A DNA stretch of 64,000 nt from Planctomycetota bacterium (GCA_016792805.1 JAEUHX010000021.1:39968-103967), one strand, 5' to 3'. Positions 52,815 to 62,169 are shown, numbered from the stretch's first letter. Translations and numbers: made by a program. Notes: generated from the sequence alone by a model not told the origin.

Positions 52815-53551
52815 GGCTTCGCTCTTGCGGCCCAGCGCTCGAGCGTCGCGGGCTCCGGAGCGCGGTCGAATTCGGCGAGTTCCCGCTCAGTCACCGTCGC
52901 GGCACGGAGCGCCACAGCGGGCCCGTCGTCCCGCTCGATCTGTGCCATCGGCTCGCGATCGAAACCGGCGGCGGTGCTGAGCCAGCCGAGCCGTCGCGCG
53001 GAGCGCCCGGCGAGCGGCGCTGCGGGATCTCCGCCGGAGAGCGCCGCGCGAAGCGGCTCGGAAGCGGTTTCTTTTTGTGGTTTTTGAACGGGCCGCAGGC
53101 GCTCCCCTCCGATGCGAATCCACCATTCGCCTCGGGCGACGGCGAGAGGCTTGTCGGAAAAATTCACAGTATCGAGACGCGCCACCATTTCGCCCGAGGC
53201 GAGAGCGAGGGCGCGGGCCTCAGAACTCCGCAGAAAGGCCGCCGAATCCGCCGCACCGGAACCGCGCAACAAAAAGCCGAGGTCACCCGACCGTCCGACG
53301 AAGACGCGCTCGAAGTCTTGTTTCGCGAGCGCCGGCTGCGCCGTGGAAACGCCTGCCCGGCGCCGCGTGACGAGGTGGAGCACGACGATCGCGAGCCCAA
53401 AGACGAGAAGGAGGGCCGACAGCAGCAGCAGGATCGTCGAGGCCGGCCAGCCGCGATCCTCAGGCGCGGATGCGCCGCCGGCAACGCCGGACGGCGCCGA
53501 ATTCGTTACGTCCAGGGCTTTTGTTTGTTGTTGTTCCACCACTTTTGCCAC
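52811..53551 (-). CDS. Single-pass membrane protein of unknown function
   Basis: This 246-residue protein has a membrane helix at about 40-62 (STILLLLSALLLVFGLAIVV) followed by Arg-rich residues and a soluble domain (QDFERVFVGRSGDLGFLLRG, GEWWIRIGGERLRPVQK). GTG at 53551 overlaps the HEAT gene end by 46 bp; two further GTGs at 53542 and 53539 reduce the overlap. Its stop overlaps the next start. No family recognised. Confidence 0.65.
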   Translation of the reverse strand: MAKVVEQQQTKALDVTNSAPSGVAGGASAPEDRGWPASTILLLLSALLLVFGLAIVVLHLVTRRRAGVSTAQPALAKQDFERVFVGRSGDLGFLLRGSGAADSAAFLRSSEARALALASGEMVARLDTVNFSDKPLAVARGEWWIRIGGERLRPVQKPQKETASEPLRAALSGGDPAAPLAGRSARRLGWLSTAAGFDREPMAQIERDDGPAVALRAATVTERELAEFDRAPEPATLERWAARAKP

Positions 53552-54309
53552 TCCAGCGGCTGCCTCAATGTTTGGTTTGTCAGCTTCTGGAGAGATTCAA
53601 TAATCGCCGGGCTGATCTTCTCGTAACGGTCCTTGGCGACTTTACCTTGGGGAGTGGAAGGATCGGCGGCTTGTGATTGGGAGCTGTTGAGGAGATTGAC
53701 GAGCTTCTCGACGATCTTCTTCCGGACATCTTCCTTTGCGGTGTTGTAGCTGCCGAAGGCGGCGCTGCAGTCGGCGACGATGCCGTCGTCCTTGTCGTTC
53801 AGCACCTTGATGAGGAATTCGACCGCGTTCGGGTCTTTGGTGCTCCCGATGGAGGTCAGGATGCGCCCGCGGAACCGGGCGTCGCGCTTCCACTCCTTCA
53901 TTTCGAAGGCGCTGACGAGGTGCTTCGACCCGAGCTCCCCCATCTGGCCGAGCGCCACGACGGAGGTCTGAAAGAGCTTGTGCTGCTCCTCGTTGGGGCC
54001 GAGCGGCGGGCGCTCCAACGTGAGGTTCTTCGCAACGGCGTCGGAAATGAGCTTTTTGTCGGCCGCGGCAGCCTCGGGGAACGCCTCCATGAGCTTGTCG
54101 ATCTGCGTGATGGCATCGCCGTCCTTCTTCCCCGACTTGTCGGCGACGAGCTTCTTCATCTCGGCGAGATGCCCCTGAATGGCCTTGGAGCGCTCCTTGG
54201 CAGGATCCGGCTTGTCGGCGGGCTTGCCGCCTTGGGCGAACGCAGGGGCGAGCGCGCCGAGCGCGACCGCCATGAGGGCGAGGAGCAGCGGGGAACGGGA
54301 CGCGAGCAT
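53506..54309 (-). CDS. Secreted HEAT-like repeat protein
   Basis: This 267-residue protein has a signal peptide (MLASRSPLLLALMAVALGAL, cleavage near APAFA). The mature part is helical, with HEAT-like units such as TSVVALGQMGELGSKHLVSA, ILTSIGSTKDPNAVEFLIKV and DCSAAFGSYNTAKEDVRKK. The C-terminal motif PLEWQKWWNNNKQKPW is aromatic-rich. It is first in a chain of overlapping minus-strand genes continuing through xseA. Protein-binding scaffold by fold; function unknown. Confidence 0.75.
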   Translation of the reverse strand: MLASRSPLLLALMAVALGALAPAFAQGGKPADKPDPAKERSKAIQGHLAEMKKLVADKSGKKDGDAITQIDKLMEAFPEAAAADKKLISDAVAKNLTLERPPLGPNEEQHKLFQTSVVALGQMGELGSKHLVSAFEMKEWKRDARFRGRILTSIGSTKDPNAVEFLIKVLNDKDDGIVADCSAAFGSYNTAKEDVRKKIVEKLVNLLNSSQSQAADPSTPQGKVAKDRYEKISPAIIESLQKLTNQTLRQPLEWQKWWNNNKQKPWT

Positions 54310-54470
54310 GGAGTGCCTCCGGCCTGCGTACGTTAGCCGCCGCGACCGGGATCCGGGAGACCGACGGGCGGCTGACGCAGAGGGTACCGCTGGGGTGCGG
54401 CCTGGATAGGATGGGAGCCGGTCGGGCCACCGCACGTGAACTTCCAGCCCCGACCCAGCGAGGTGGTGGT

Positions 54471-57092
54471 ATGCGCCTTTGGACCCGGCGGAACTACGTG
54501 TTTCCGGTTCAGCCCCTCATCGCCCTGCTCGTCCCTTGCGCACTCTCGCGTGCGCATGCGGCCGCGCAAGGCGCCGACACATTCTTGAATCGAGTCTGGG
54601 ACGTCGGCGGCGTACCCACGGCGCTCGCGAAGGGCGATCTGAACGGCGACGGGCGAGACGATTTTGTGACCTCCACACTTGCGCCAGGACAACTTGTATC
54701 CGCGGTTGCCGGCGTGGGCCCAAAGTTGACCGTTGCCGGAGCCACCCCAATCGACAGCGACCTCGGGCTTTCATTGGTGTTGGGCGATCTGAACGGCGAC
54801 GGAAATCTGGACGCGGTGCTGAGCCTCGCTACAACAAAAAAACTTATTGTGGCGAGTTCGGACGGCTCGGGAGTCTTTAGTGTACTGTCGACGACAACAT
54901 TACCGATTGCGGCGACATCGCTCGCCCTCGGAGATTTCGATCCCGACGGAGTGTTGGATCTCGCCGCAGGATTCCTCCTCCCGGCACCCGTGGAGATTCG
55001 CAAGGGGGGCGCGGGCGCGACGTTTGGAGCTCCCACGACGCTGCCGGGAAGCGCCCTGGGTGCCGCTGTTGCCATTCACGACTTCGGCGGCGACGGGCTG
55101 CTGGATCTTCTCATCGCTCGTCGCGATGCCATGGGAGGTTCGCTTTGGGCAGGAGCCGGAGCCCGGAGCTTCCAACTTGTGCAGAATCTCGTTCTCGGCG
55201 CTTTCACAAATCAGATTCTGCTCGGTGATTTCCAAGGCGACGGAGTGATGGATGCGCTCTTCCTCCCAACGCCGCCTAGCGTCGTCTCACCGCCGCAGAT
55301 CAAGAGCATCGCGCTCGGCAACGGAAGCGGCTCATTCCTGGCACCGAGCCTCGAGCCCTCCGAGGGAAACCTCGGAGCTGCGGCCGATTGGAATCTGGAC
55401 GGACGCACCGACGCGGTCATCGCTCAACTGGTTCCCTTCGCGGGATCGCGGCTGTACGTGACCAACGCCATGCCCAATGGAAGCTTCGTACAGGTAGATG
55501 TCAATCTATCAACAAATGCAAATGGGATTGCGATCTCGGACCTCCAGGGAGACGGCTGGCCAGACGCCGTTGTTTCCTCCGGCAACATACGGGGTCTCGC
55601 GGTTCTGGAAGGCACGGGCTCAACGGGCTTCGCCGCGCGAAGCGCTATCGCCTATTCCACATTTGCTGCGCGCGAAGCCCACGCAGGAGATATCACAAAT
55701 GACGGGATTCCGGACGCGATCTGGGAAATGTTCTCCTCAATGCAGCCGGACAATAAGTACATAGCGCTAACCTATGGCGTCCCATTCGGCGACTTGACCC
55801 CCGGAATCATTCTGGACGCGCAGCAAAACTACCGTCGGGCAGACGTCGCGGATATCAACCACGACGGGAATCTCGATATCGTGGCAACGCAGGAGCTGCG
55901 CTTGGCGGCATTCCTCGGAACCGGCTCCGGAACCTTCCAATTGGGTCAATCGACTCAGCCAGAGCTGGCGAATGCAACAGGAATCTGCATCGCTGATTTC
56001 GATGCGGATGGAACTAATGAGATCATGATCAGCCGCCCCTCGGAAACTCGAATCGTCCGTTGGTTGGGCGGATCGCCTCCGAGCTTCCAAACGGATTGGG
56101 TGACGAGCACCACCTCACAATTTTCGACGCTGAAAGCCGGAGATGTGAATTCTGACGGCCGAATCGACGCCGTGGGCGTCGCCTCCACGGGGATCTCTGC
56201 GGTGCTGACACAGAGCGGCGCCGCGCCACAGCTGGGTCCCGAGCTCGCAGTTTCAGGCGTGGCACGAATCTCCCTGGGAGAATGGAATGCGGACAGCGCT
56301 GCAGATGTTGTACTGATCTTCGAGAACACGCTGACCGACCTACGAATCGTTCACGCCGACGGCACGGGCGGATTCCAATTCTCGCCGATCACGTTGTCGG
56401 GATTCCCACAGTCGGACGCGACATTTGTGGATATCGACGGAGACGCGCACCTCGACATCGTTGCGACGGCGCGAGCGCAAAGCGGCACCCAGGTCCTCCG
56501 CGGTGACGGGCAAGGAACAATTCGCGCTACGGACCACTTTCTATCGGGCCTCTGGCTCCCCGATCGGCAAGCCGTGCTCGATGTGAACCTCGATGGGCGG
56601 CCCGACTATGTGGCGCGCGACGCTGCCTCCGATCGCATCCTCACGACGCTCAACCAGTCGCATGTGACCGCGGGAACTGTGCCATTTGGGACGGCCAGCG
56701 GCGGCTGCGCGGGTTCGATGACTGCTGCCGCGACGGCGAATCCTCAGCTCGGAAGTGTGAATTTTGCGCTCGTGACGGCGAATGCTCCGGAGTTCGGTCT
56801 GGGTTTCGTCGCAATCTGTGATGGGCAGCTCCTGACGCCGAGCGATGTCTTTGGGGTGGGGATCTTCATGAATATTGATCTTCTGAATGCGACGGGCTTG
56901 GTCGCCGCCACCGTCAAATGCGACGCAGCGGGCGTGATCGCCGTTCCCGTCCCGCTCCCATCGGATCCGAATCTCGCTGGTCTGAACCTCTTCGCACAAT
57001 TTGTCTTCGCGGAGCCATTCTTGGCGAGTTGCGGGAACTCCCCCTACGGGCTCGTGGCCTCCCGCGGATTGAGCTTCACGCTGCTTCCCTAG
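54471..57092 (+). CDS. Secreted FG-GAP/VCBS-repeat protein
   Basis: This 873-residue protein starts at ATG 54471 behind a purine-rich site (GAGGTGGTGG). A signal sequence (VFPVQPLIALLVPCALSRAH) precedes about 14 repeats with the calcium-binding-like motif D-N-D-G-D, e.g. GDLNGDGRDDFV, GDLNGDGNLDAVL, ADWNLDGRTDAVI, GDVNSDGRIDAVG and VDIDGDAHLDIVA, spaced about 50 residues apart, implying one or two beta-propellers. A C-terminal beta domain with Cys residues (about 740-873) follows. Likely extracellular, calcium-stabilised and adhesive or structural. Confidence 0.88.
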   Translation: MRLWTRRNYVFPVQPLIALLVPCALSRAHAAAQGADTFLNRVWDVGGVPTALAKGDLNGDGRDDFVTSTLAPGQLVSAVAGVGPKLTVAGATPIDSDLGLSLVLGDLNGDGNLDAVLSLATTKKLIVASSDGSGVFSVLSTTTLPIAATSLALGDFDPDGVLDLAAGFLLPAPVEIRKGGAGATFGAPTTLPGSALGAAVAIHDFGGDGLLDLLIARRDAMGGSLWAGAGARSFQLVQNLVLGAFTNQILLGDFQGDGVMDALFLPTPPSVVSPPQIKSIALGNGSGSFLAPSLEPSEGNLGAAADWNLDGRTDAVIAQLVPFAGSRLYVTNAMPNGSFVQVDVNLSTNANGIAISDLQGDGWPDAVVSSGNIRGLAVLEGTGSTGFAARSAIAYSTFAAREAHAGDITNDGIPDAIWEMFSSMQPDNKYIALTYGVPFGDLTPGIILDAQQNYRRADVADINHDGNLDIVATQELRLAAFLGTGSGTFQLGQSTQPELANATGICIADFDADGTNEIMISRPSETRIVRWLGGSPPSFQTDWVTSTTSQFSTLKAGDVNSDGRIDAVGVASTGISAVLTQSGAAPQLGPELAVSGVARISLGEWNADSAADVVLIFENTLTDLRIVHADGTGGFQFSPITLSGFPQSDATFVDIDGDAHLDIVATARAQSGTQVLRGDGQGTIRATDHFLSGLWLPDRQAVLDVNLDGRPDYVARDAASDRILTTLNQSHVTAGTVPFGTASGGCAGSMTAAATANPQLGSVNFALVTANAPEFGLGFVAICDGQLLTPSDVFGVGIFMNIDLLNATGLVAATVKCDAAGVIAVPVPLPSDPNLAGLNLFAQFVFAEPFLASCGNSPYGLVASRGLSFTLLP

Positions 57093-57171
57093 GTTGTGCG
57101 CCGCGCGGAGCGCTCCCAATGGGCGCGCCTGCGCTACGAGCGATCCGGCCGAGCATCCTCGGCCATCTCAA

Positions 57172-57960
57172 CTATTCGCCGTAGATGATGGGGCCCGGCG
57201 CCGTCCGGAGGTCCTCGTCTTCCCGCGCCTGACGCGCGGCCTCGAGGCGCGACGACATGGCTCGGTCGGTGCCGAGGTCGTGGCGCTTGCCGTCGGGGTC
57301 TACGAGGAAGTCGATGTGCAGAGCGCCGATTTGTGTGTTCGTAAGAAAGACCTCGGACGCGCGCAGCAGATCGTCGAACGAAAGCCCCTTCAGGACGACG
57401 GGAATCTGTTGCTTCTTTGCCTCCTCCAAAATCACGTGGCGCGCGATGCCGGGGAGAGGAAACAGATCGTCCCCCGGCGTCACAGCGGCGCCGTCGAGGA
57501 CTGCCCAAAGATTTGTGATCGTGCCTTCCGCGGCGATTCCTTTTTCATTGAGGACGACGCACTCCCAACAGCCCGCCGCCTGCGCCTCGTTTCGCGCTGT
57601 GATCTTTCCGGCACGCTGGCTGTGCTTGAGCGTGTCTTCGAGCCCGCGCGCCTTGCCGGCCTTGGGCCAATAAAGGCCGAGCGCCCCCTCGGGGAGCTGC
57701 TTGCGCGGGCGCAGCGTCGCCCCCGGGATTCCGTGGCCCGGCGCATCGACTCGCATCGCAGTCGGCGTCTCCGGGCAGGAAGCCAACTTATTCACGATAA
57801 GCTGCTCCACGCGCTCCCGCGCCTTCGGCACTTGCAATAATTCCGCTCCTTTCGCGAGCCGGTCGAGGTGGAGCTGTAAGAACGCCGGATGGCGATTCAC
57901 GATGGCGATCGTTTCGTAGACGCCGGTTCCGAACGGTAGCTTCAGCTTGGCGGGAGGCAT
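57172..57960 (-). CDS. pabC: Class IV aminotransferase-fold protein, probable 4-amino-4-deoxychorismate lyase (PabC)
   Basis: This 262-residue protein of the fold-type IV PLP family has FGTGVYETIAIVNRHPAFLQ, HSQRAGKITARNEAQAAGC, VVLNEKGIAAEGTITNLWAV and LFPLPGIARHVILEEAKK. The usual catalytic Lys would be expected in the segment around HSQRAGKITARNE. It follows pabB with a 19-bp overlap, which supports a folate (p-aminobenzoate) role rather than branched-chain amino-acid transamination. PabA (the glutaminase) is not in the window. Confidence 0.82.
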   Translation of the reverse strand: MPPAKLKLPFGTGVYETIAIVNRHPAFLQLHLDRLAKGAELLQVPKARERVEQLIVNKLASCPETPTAMRVDAPGHGIPGATLRPRKQLPEGALGLYWPKAGKARGLEDTLKHSQRAGKITARNEAQAAGCWECVVLNEKGIAAEGTITNLWAVLDGAAVTPGDDLFPLPGIARHVILEEAKKQQIPVVLKGLSFDDLLRASEVFLTNTQIGALHIDFLVDPDGKRHDLGTDRAMSSRLEAARQAREDEDLRTAPGPIIYGE

Positions 57961-59336
57961 GTGCGCACTTCGAGGTCGGGGTCGCCGAGGGCGGCGGCGA
58001 GAGCGCGGGCCTTCGCCAGGCTCTCGGCGTATTCGGCTTGAGGATCGGAGTCTGCCACAATTCCGCCGCCGGTGCGGAACGTGGCGTTCCATGAAATGCC
58101 GGTCTCCCCCGCGGCGCGCGCGAAGGTGAGCGTTCGAATGGCGACGTTCAGATCGAGGTCGCCCCCGTGGGAGACGCGCCCGATGGCGCCGAAGCACGGC
58201 CCCCGCGGCTCGCGCTCCAGCTCATGGAGGATCTCGACCGCGCGGATCTTGGGGCAGCCCGTGATGGAGCCGCCCGGGAAGGTCGCCGCCAGGAGTTCGC
58301 GAAGGGACGCCTCGGCTCGCAGGGTGCCGTTCACGATGGCGACGCGATGGAACACCGTGGCGTAGGTCTCCGTCTCGGCGGCGCTCACGACGCGCACGGA
58401 TCCTGCGCGGCAGACGCGCGAGAGGTCATTGCGCTCGAGATCAAGAATCATGGCGAGCTCGGCGGCGTCCTTCTCCGAGCCGGCGAGCTCGGCGCACGCA
58501 GTGGCGTCGGCCGCGGGATCGCCGGTGCGGCGCCGCGTCCCCTTGATGGGGCGCGTTTCGACGGTCGCACCGCGCCGTCGAAGAAATAATTCGGGCGACG
58601 CGCTCACGATGGCGCGGTCGCCGAATCCAATAAATGCCGCAAAGGGAGACGGATTGTGCTCGAGAAGCCGCAGATGCACGTCCAGGGGGTCGCCGGTCGA
58701 GAAGGCGTCGAACCGCTGGGAGACGTTGGCCTGATAGATATCGCCGGCGGCGATATGTGCGATTGTGCGGCGGATGGCGGAAATGTACTCATCGCGCGTC
58801 CAGCCGGGGCGCACCTGCAGAGTCGGCGCCGCAGCCGCGCGGCGCGCCTGGCCGAGGGCGTGCAGCCGACGCGTGAGAGCGTGAGCACGCCGCGCGCGGA
58901 CCGGAAGTAAGAAATCGTCTTCGGCGATGACCAGGAGATGCGGAAGCCCCGCCGCGTCCCGGACGGCGACGGCGGCGGGCAAAACGAACCGCGCGTCGGG
59001 GATGCCGAAGATTTGTGGTGTCGCGGCGGGAAGCCGCTCAAAAAAACGCCCGCACTCATAAGTGAGGTATCCCACGGCGCAGGCCGCGAAGGCGAGCTCC
59101 GGCGCGTCGCACCGAACGGGCTCCTCGAGGGCGCGCAGCAGTGCGTCGAGCTCGCGGGCGCCCCCTGCGAATACCGAACGCGGCTCATCGAAGGCGACCA
59201 GCTCCTCCCAGGAAAGACCCGCCGGACCGCCCGAGCCGCCGAGCCAAGCCACCTCGTGCGAATCGGCCCACGCGCCCGCCGCCAGCGCGGAGAGCTGGAA
59301 GTCGGGGGGAAGGGGCTGCGCAACGGCGCGGAGCAC
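57942..59336 (-). CDS. pabB: Aminodeoxychorismate synthase component I (PabB)
   Basis: This 464-residue chorismate-utilising enzyme has VSASPELFLRRRGATVETRP, then PIKGTRRR. The Lys in PIKGT distinguishes PabB from anthranilate synthase TrpE (PIAGT). Other motifs are KDAAELAMILDLERNDLSRV, ATFPGGSITGCPKIRAVEIL and ISWNATFRTGGGIVADSD. The GTG at 59336 is the best start that does not run into the divergent recombinase gene, but its ribosome site is poor. It makes 4-amino-4-deoxychorismate for folate with a glutamine amidotransferase encoded elsewhere. Confidence 0.9.
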   Translation of the reverse strand: MLRAVAQPLPPDFQLSALAAGAWADSHEVAWLGGSGGPAGLSWEELVAFDEPRSVFAGGARELDALLRALEEPVRCDAPELAFAACAVGYLTYECGRFFERLPAATPQIFGIPDARFVLPAAVAVRDAAGLPHLLVIAEDDFLLPVRARRAHALTRRLHALGQARRAAAAPTLQVRPGWTRDEYISAIRRTIAHIAAGDIYQANVSQRFDAFSTGDPLDVHLRLLEHNPSPFAAFIGFGDRAIVSASPELFLRRRGATVETRPIKGTRRRTGDPAADATACAELAGSEKDAAELAMILDLERNDLSRVCRAGSVRVVSAAETETYATVFHRVAIVNGTLRAEASLRELLAATFPGGSITGCPKIRAVEILHELEREPRGPCFGAIGRVSHGGDLDLNVAIRTLTFARAAGETGISWNATFRTGGGIVADSDPQAEYAESLAKARALAAALGDPDLEVRTCLPPS

Positions 59337-59363
59337 GGCTCCCGGAAGTCTACGATCGGCGCC

Positions 59364-60278
59364 ATGGATGCCGCCGTCGCTTCTTATCTGGAGCATCTCC
59401 AGCATGGCAAGCAGTGCTCGAAGCACACGCTCCGCGCCTATGAGAATGATCTGCGGCAGTTCACGGAGTTTGCCAAGACGCGCGGCGCGACGACGCCGAA
59501 GTCGGTGACGCCGCTCGTCGTGCGCGGCTATCTGGCGACGATGCGCACGGGCGGGCTCGCGCGCACGTCGATCGCGCGCAAGCTCGCGTCGATTCGATCA
59601 CTTTTCCGATTTTTGGCATTGCGCGGAGAGGTGATCTCGAATCCCGCGGTCGTCGTCCGGACGCCGCGGCTCGAGCGGAGGCTTCCGAAGGTGCTCTCGC
59701 GCGGAGAGGTGGGCACGGTGCTCGACGAGGCGCCGCCGGTGGGCACGCCGGAGAGCGCGGCGCCCGGATCGCTTCTCTCCCTTCGCAACAAAGCGATGCT
59801 CGAAGTGCTCTATTCGGGAGGTCTTCGCGCGAGCGAATTAGTGGGGTTGAAGGAGGAGGATGTCAATCTGCACGGCGGCGTTGTGCGCGTGCTCGGCAAG
59901 GGGCGCAAGGAGCGGCTTTGCCCGCTCGGTCGGCCTGCGATCGGGGCGCTACTCGATTATTTGGAACGTAAGCGATCTGAGGGAATCGATGAGCCTCGGC
60001 TATTTGTGAATCGCTTCGGAAGGCCGTTGAGCGACCGATCGCTGCGGCGGACCTTCGGGCGCCTCGTCACGTCGCGCGGCCTCGGCGGCAAGGCGACGCC
60101 GCACACGATGCGCCACTCTTTCGCGACCCACCTGCTGGACGCCGGCGCCGACCTGCGCTCGGTGCAGGAGCTGCTCGGCCACGCGAGCCTCTCCACGACA
60201 CAAATCTACACCCACGTCTCCATCGAGAAGCTCAAAGAGGTCTACCGCAAGGCGCACCCGCGCGCGAAGCGGCGGTGA
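59364..60278 (+). CDS. XerC/XerD-type tyrosine recombinase
   Basis: This 304-residue recombinase has an N-terminal SAM-like core-binding domain (ASYLEHLQHGKQCSKHTLRA, YENDLRQFTEFAKTRG) and the catalytic domain with SGGLRASELVGL (Arg), VLGKGRKERLCPL (Lys), PHTMRHSFATHLL (His-x2-Arg), LGHASLSTTQIYTHV (His and the Tyr nucleophile). It is most likely a chromosome-dimer resolution recombinase working with FtsK, but XerC and XerD are not separable by eye. ATG at 59364. A 38-bp piece of its 3' end is repeated at 63098. Confidence 0.92.
   Translation: MDAAVASYLEHLQHGKQCSKHTLRAYENDLRQFTEFAKTRGATTPKSVTPLVVRGYLATMRTGGLARTSIARKLASIRSLFRFLALRGEVISNPAVVVRTPRLERRLPKVLSRGEVGTVLDEAPPVGTPESAAPGSLLSLRNKAMLEVLYSGGLRASELVGLKEEDVNLHGGVVRVLGKGRKERLCPLGRPAIGALLDYLERKRSEGIDEPRLFVNRFGRPLSDRSLRRTFGRLVTSRGLGGKATPHTMRHSFATHLLDAGADLRSVQELLGHASLSTTQIYTHVSIEKLKEVYRKAHPRAKRR
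60238..60275 (+). repeat. 38-bp direct repeat, copy inside the xer 3' end
   Basis: This stretch encodes the last residues of the recombinase (EVYRKAHPRAKRR). It matches 63098-63135 at 34 of 38 positions, same orientation. The two copies bracket a 2.8-kb segment of lower GC. Confidence 0.8.
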
Positions 60279-60347
60279 CGCGGCGCAGATCGGGCGAGGC
60301 AGGATCATGGATTGTGATGAGAACCCGGATCCGCTGCGCCAGTGAAT

Positions 60348-60638
60348 TCACGGATTTGATCCCAGCCGATCGGTGAGGAGACAAATGGCGGCCGATGATA
60401 GGAGCGCGATCGCTACGAGCCTCGCCGCCTCAGGTGCGTGCAGCTGTCCGGACCGATGGAGCTTCCATCCATGGATACAGAATCCAATCGTCGCTAAGAC
60501 CTGAAGCGGAAGATCGACGAGCGGAACTCCCACAAAACGATGATGACCGAGCATTCTCGCAACCACGAATGTCGTGACTGGAATACAGACCAGCACAAAC
60601 AAAATGGCGAGATAGGTAAAGGATCTGGTTCTCATCAT
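60348..60638 (-). CDS. Small membrane protein of unknown function
   Basis: This 96-residue protein has three hydrophobic segments (SFTYLAILFVLVCIPVTTFV, VDLPLQVLATIGFCIHGWKL, LVAIALLSSAAICLL). No family recognised. It lies downstream of the FG-GAP gene on the minus strand, in the lower-GC segment after the recombinase. Confidence 0.55.
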   Translation of the reverse strand: MMRTRSFTYLAILFVLVCIPVTTFVVARMLGHHRFVGVPLVDLPLQVLATIGFCIHGWKLHRSGQLHAPEAARLVAIALLSSAAICLLTDRLGSNP

Positions 60639-60644
60639 TAGGTA

Positions 60645-60920
60645 CTACTTGGCGCGCTGATCGAGCATGGTTGGCGGGGAGTTCCATTTAGTGGGAATCG
60701 TCTCCGTCCCGGTTGCTTGCGCCGCATTCAGAATCGACCTCCTGCGGTGACCTCTTGACCTCCCTCCGGTCCCTTGTGCGCTCGCTAAGTGTGGGTCACC
60801 TCCGGAGATCTCTTGGTCAAAGGTCCCGGTGAAGAAACTCGGCGGCGCGAGAGCCGAACGGGCTAGTCTTCTCTCGCGCGGGGCCTTAAGGAGAAACACA
60901 ACGAATAATGCCACGACCAT
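60645..60920 (-). CDS. Doubtful 91-residue open frame
   Basis: A hydrophobic start (MVVALFVVFLLKAPRERRLA) is followed by a low-complexity Arg/Gly/Ser-rich part. It overlaps the FG-GAP gene end by 35 bp and ends 6 bp before the next small gene. It could be a real short membrane protein or chance. No family recognised. Confidence 0.25.
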   Translation of the reverse strand: MVVALFVVFLLKAPRERRLARSALAPPSFFTGTFDQEISGGDPHLASAQGTGGRSRGHRRRSILNAAQATGTETIPTKWNSPPTMLDQRAK

Positions 60921-62169
60921 CTTCAGCCATGGGGTCCAGAAGTAGCAGCCTGTCGCTCACCTTCGGATCATTCGAACTGAGCCTCGTTGGCGTGCCGCCT
61001 TGGTACTCCACTTGAAGCAGAGCCCTTTGTTGAACATCTATGATCTGAGTGAAAGGAGCGCTTCGATTACTTGACGCTCCGTGTTCAGCCCCCACGGCCA
61101 GCATTGGCTTAGTAGATCCAGCCTTCATTTGGAAGTATGCCACCGAGGCACCGAACTCGGATCCTTGTCGGATGCCAAGGACTTCGAATTCTCTTCCGAG
61201 CTTGGGCAAAGAGTAGAAAGAAACTTTTCCTGCGAAGGGACCTGGATTAGCAGTACCCCGAGAGCAAACGGCAAGCATTGCCGGAGTTGAAGAAGACTTC
61301 GGAATAGTGCACATCGACGAGCCGAAGTGTCCGAAGGCCTCATCCCCTTCCAAGGTCATGATTGTTTCCAGCGACGTGCCCGAGACGATTTCAACCGCGC
61401 CCGCCATTCGCCCTGCCGCAGTAGTTCGATTCGGAGCGGACACCGCAATGTCGCCAACTCGATCCCCGTCAAGGTCGTCGATGGAAACGACGCATTCGCC
61501 AAAGCTGTCTTTTCTCTCTCGACCGCCAACTCGGCGAAGCACCTTGCCGGTAGGTACGCAGCAAACGACCAGTTTCTGTGAGTCCTCATTTGAAGCCTTG
61601 CCATCCGAGAGCGCGAGTTCGCCAACGTCGTCACGGGTGAGATCATGAATGACGAACGCTCGTTGTCCGAGGTACGGAGTGCCGATAACTGAGAAAGATT
61701 CAATAACCGATCCAGACTCTCCGGAGCGTATTTCGACAGTCTGTGGAGTCAGTTTCGGCGCAGACCACTGAAATCCGTACACATACGCCGGATCTGTCCT
61801 TGCCGAGAAAAAGCGAGTGGCCGCGACGGCGGAGTTCTCGATCTTCGAGGTTAGAGACAGCCCAAGTCGGGAGCCTGATTGCTCCCAAATGACCGACCCT
61901 CCTTTGGAAGAGTACGCTCTGATGATCCCCGGTTCGCCCGAGAAGTTCCTTATGTCGATTCCCCCAACAACTGGATCGGAGAAGCCGTCGGAGTCCAGAT
62001 CTGCGATCGCCGTAGCTGCGATTCCCAGATGCTGACCTGGGCGAGAGCCGACCGAGGTCCACAGGTACGTCACCGATGCTGGGCGGCTCGCGCTGGGACC
62101 GTCCATGGGAGCGCTATCTGTGTGCTGCCCAACGAGGGCGGAGAGAGCAATGGAGATTATGGTGCGCAT
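60886..62169 (-). CDS. Secreted FG-GAP (integrin-alpha-like) repeat protein
   Basis: This 427-residue protein has a short signal-like start (MRTIISIALSALVGQHTDSA) and FG-GAP repeats with calcium-binding loops: AIADLDSDGFSDPVVGGID, VIHDLTRDDVGELALSDG and SIDDLDGDRVGDIAVSAPN. The last is followed by GAVEIVSGTSLETIMTLEGD, the classic FG-GAP continuation. A single propeller of about seven blades is likely. It is unlike the much larger FG-GAP protein at 54471 and its codons are less GC-rich. Confidence 0.8.
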   Translation of the reverse strand: MRTIISIALSALVGQHTDSAPMDGPSASRPASVTYLWTSVGSRPGQHLGIAATAIADLDSDGFSDPVVGGIDIRNFSGEPGIIRAYSSKGGSVIWEQSGSRLGLSLTSKIENSAVAATRFFSARTDPAYVYGFQWSAPKLTPQTVEIRSGESGSVIESFSVIGTPYLGQRAFVIHDLTRDDVGELALSDGKASNEDSQKLVVCCVPTGKVLRRVGGRERKDSFGECVVSIDDLDGDRVGDIAVSAPNRTTAAGRMAGAVEIVSGTSLETIMTLEGDEAFGHFGSSMCTIPKSSSTPAMLAVCSRGTANPGPFAGKVSFYSLPKLGREFEVLGIRQGSEFGASVAYFQMKAGSTKPMLAVGAEHGASSNRSAPFTQIIDVQQRALLQVEYQGGTPTRLSSNDPKVSDRLLLLDPMAEDGRGIIRCVSP

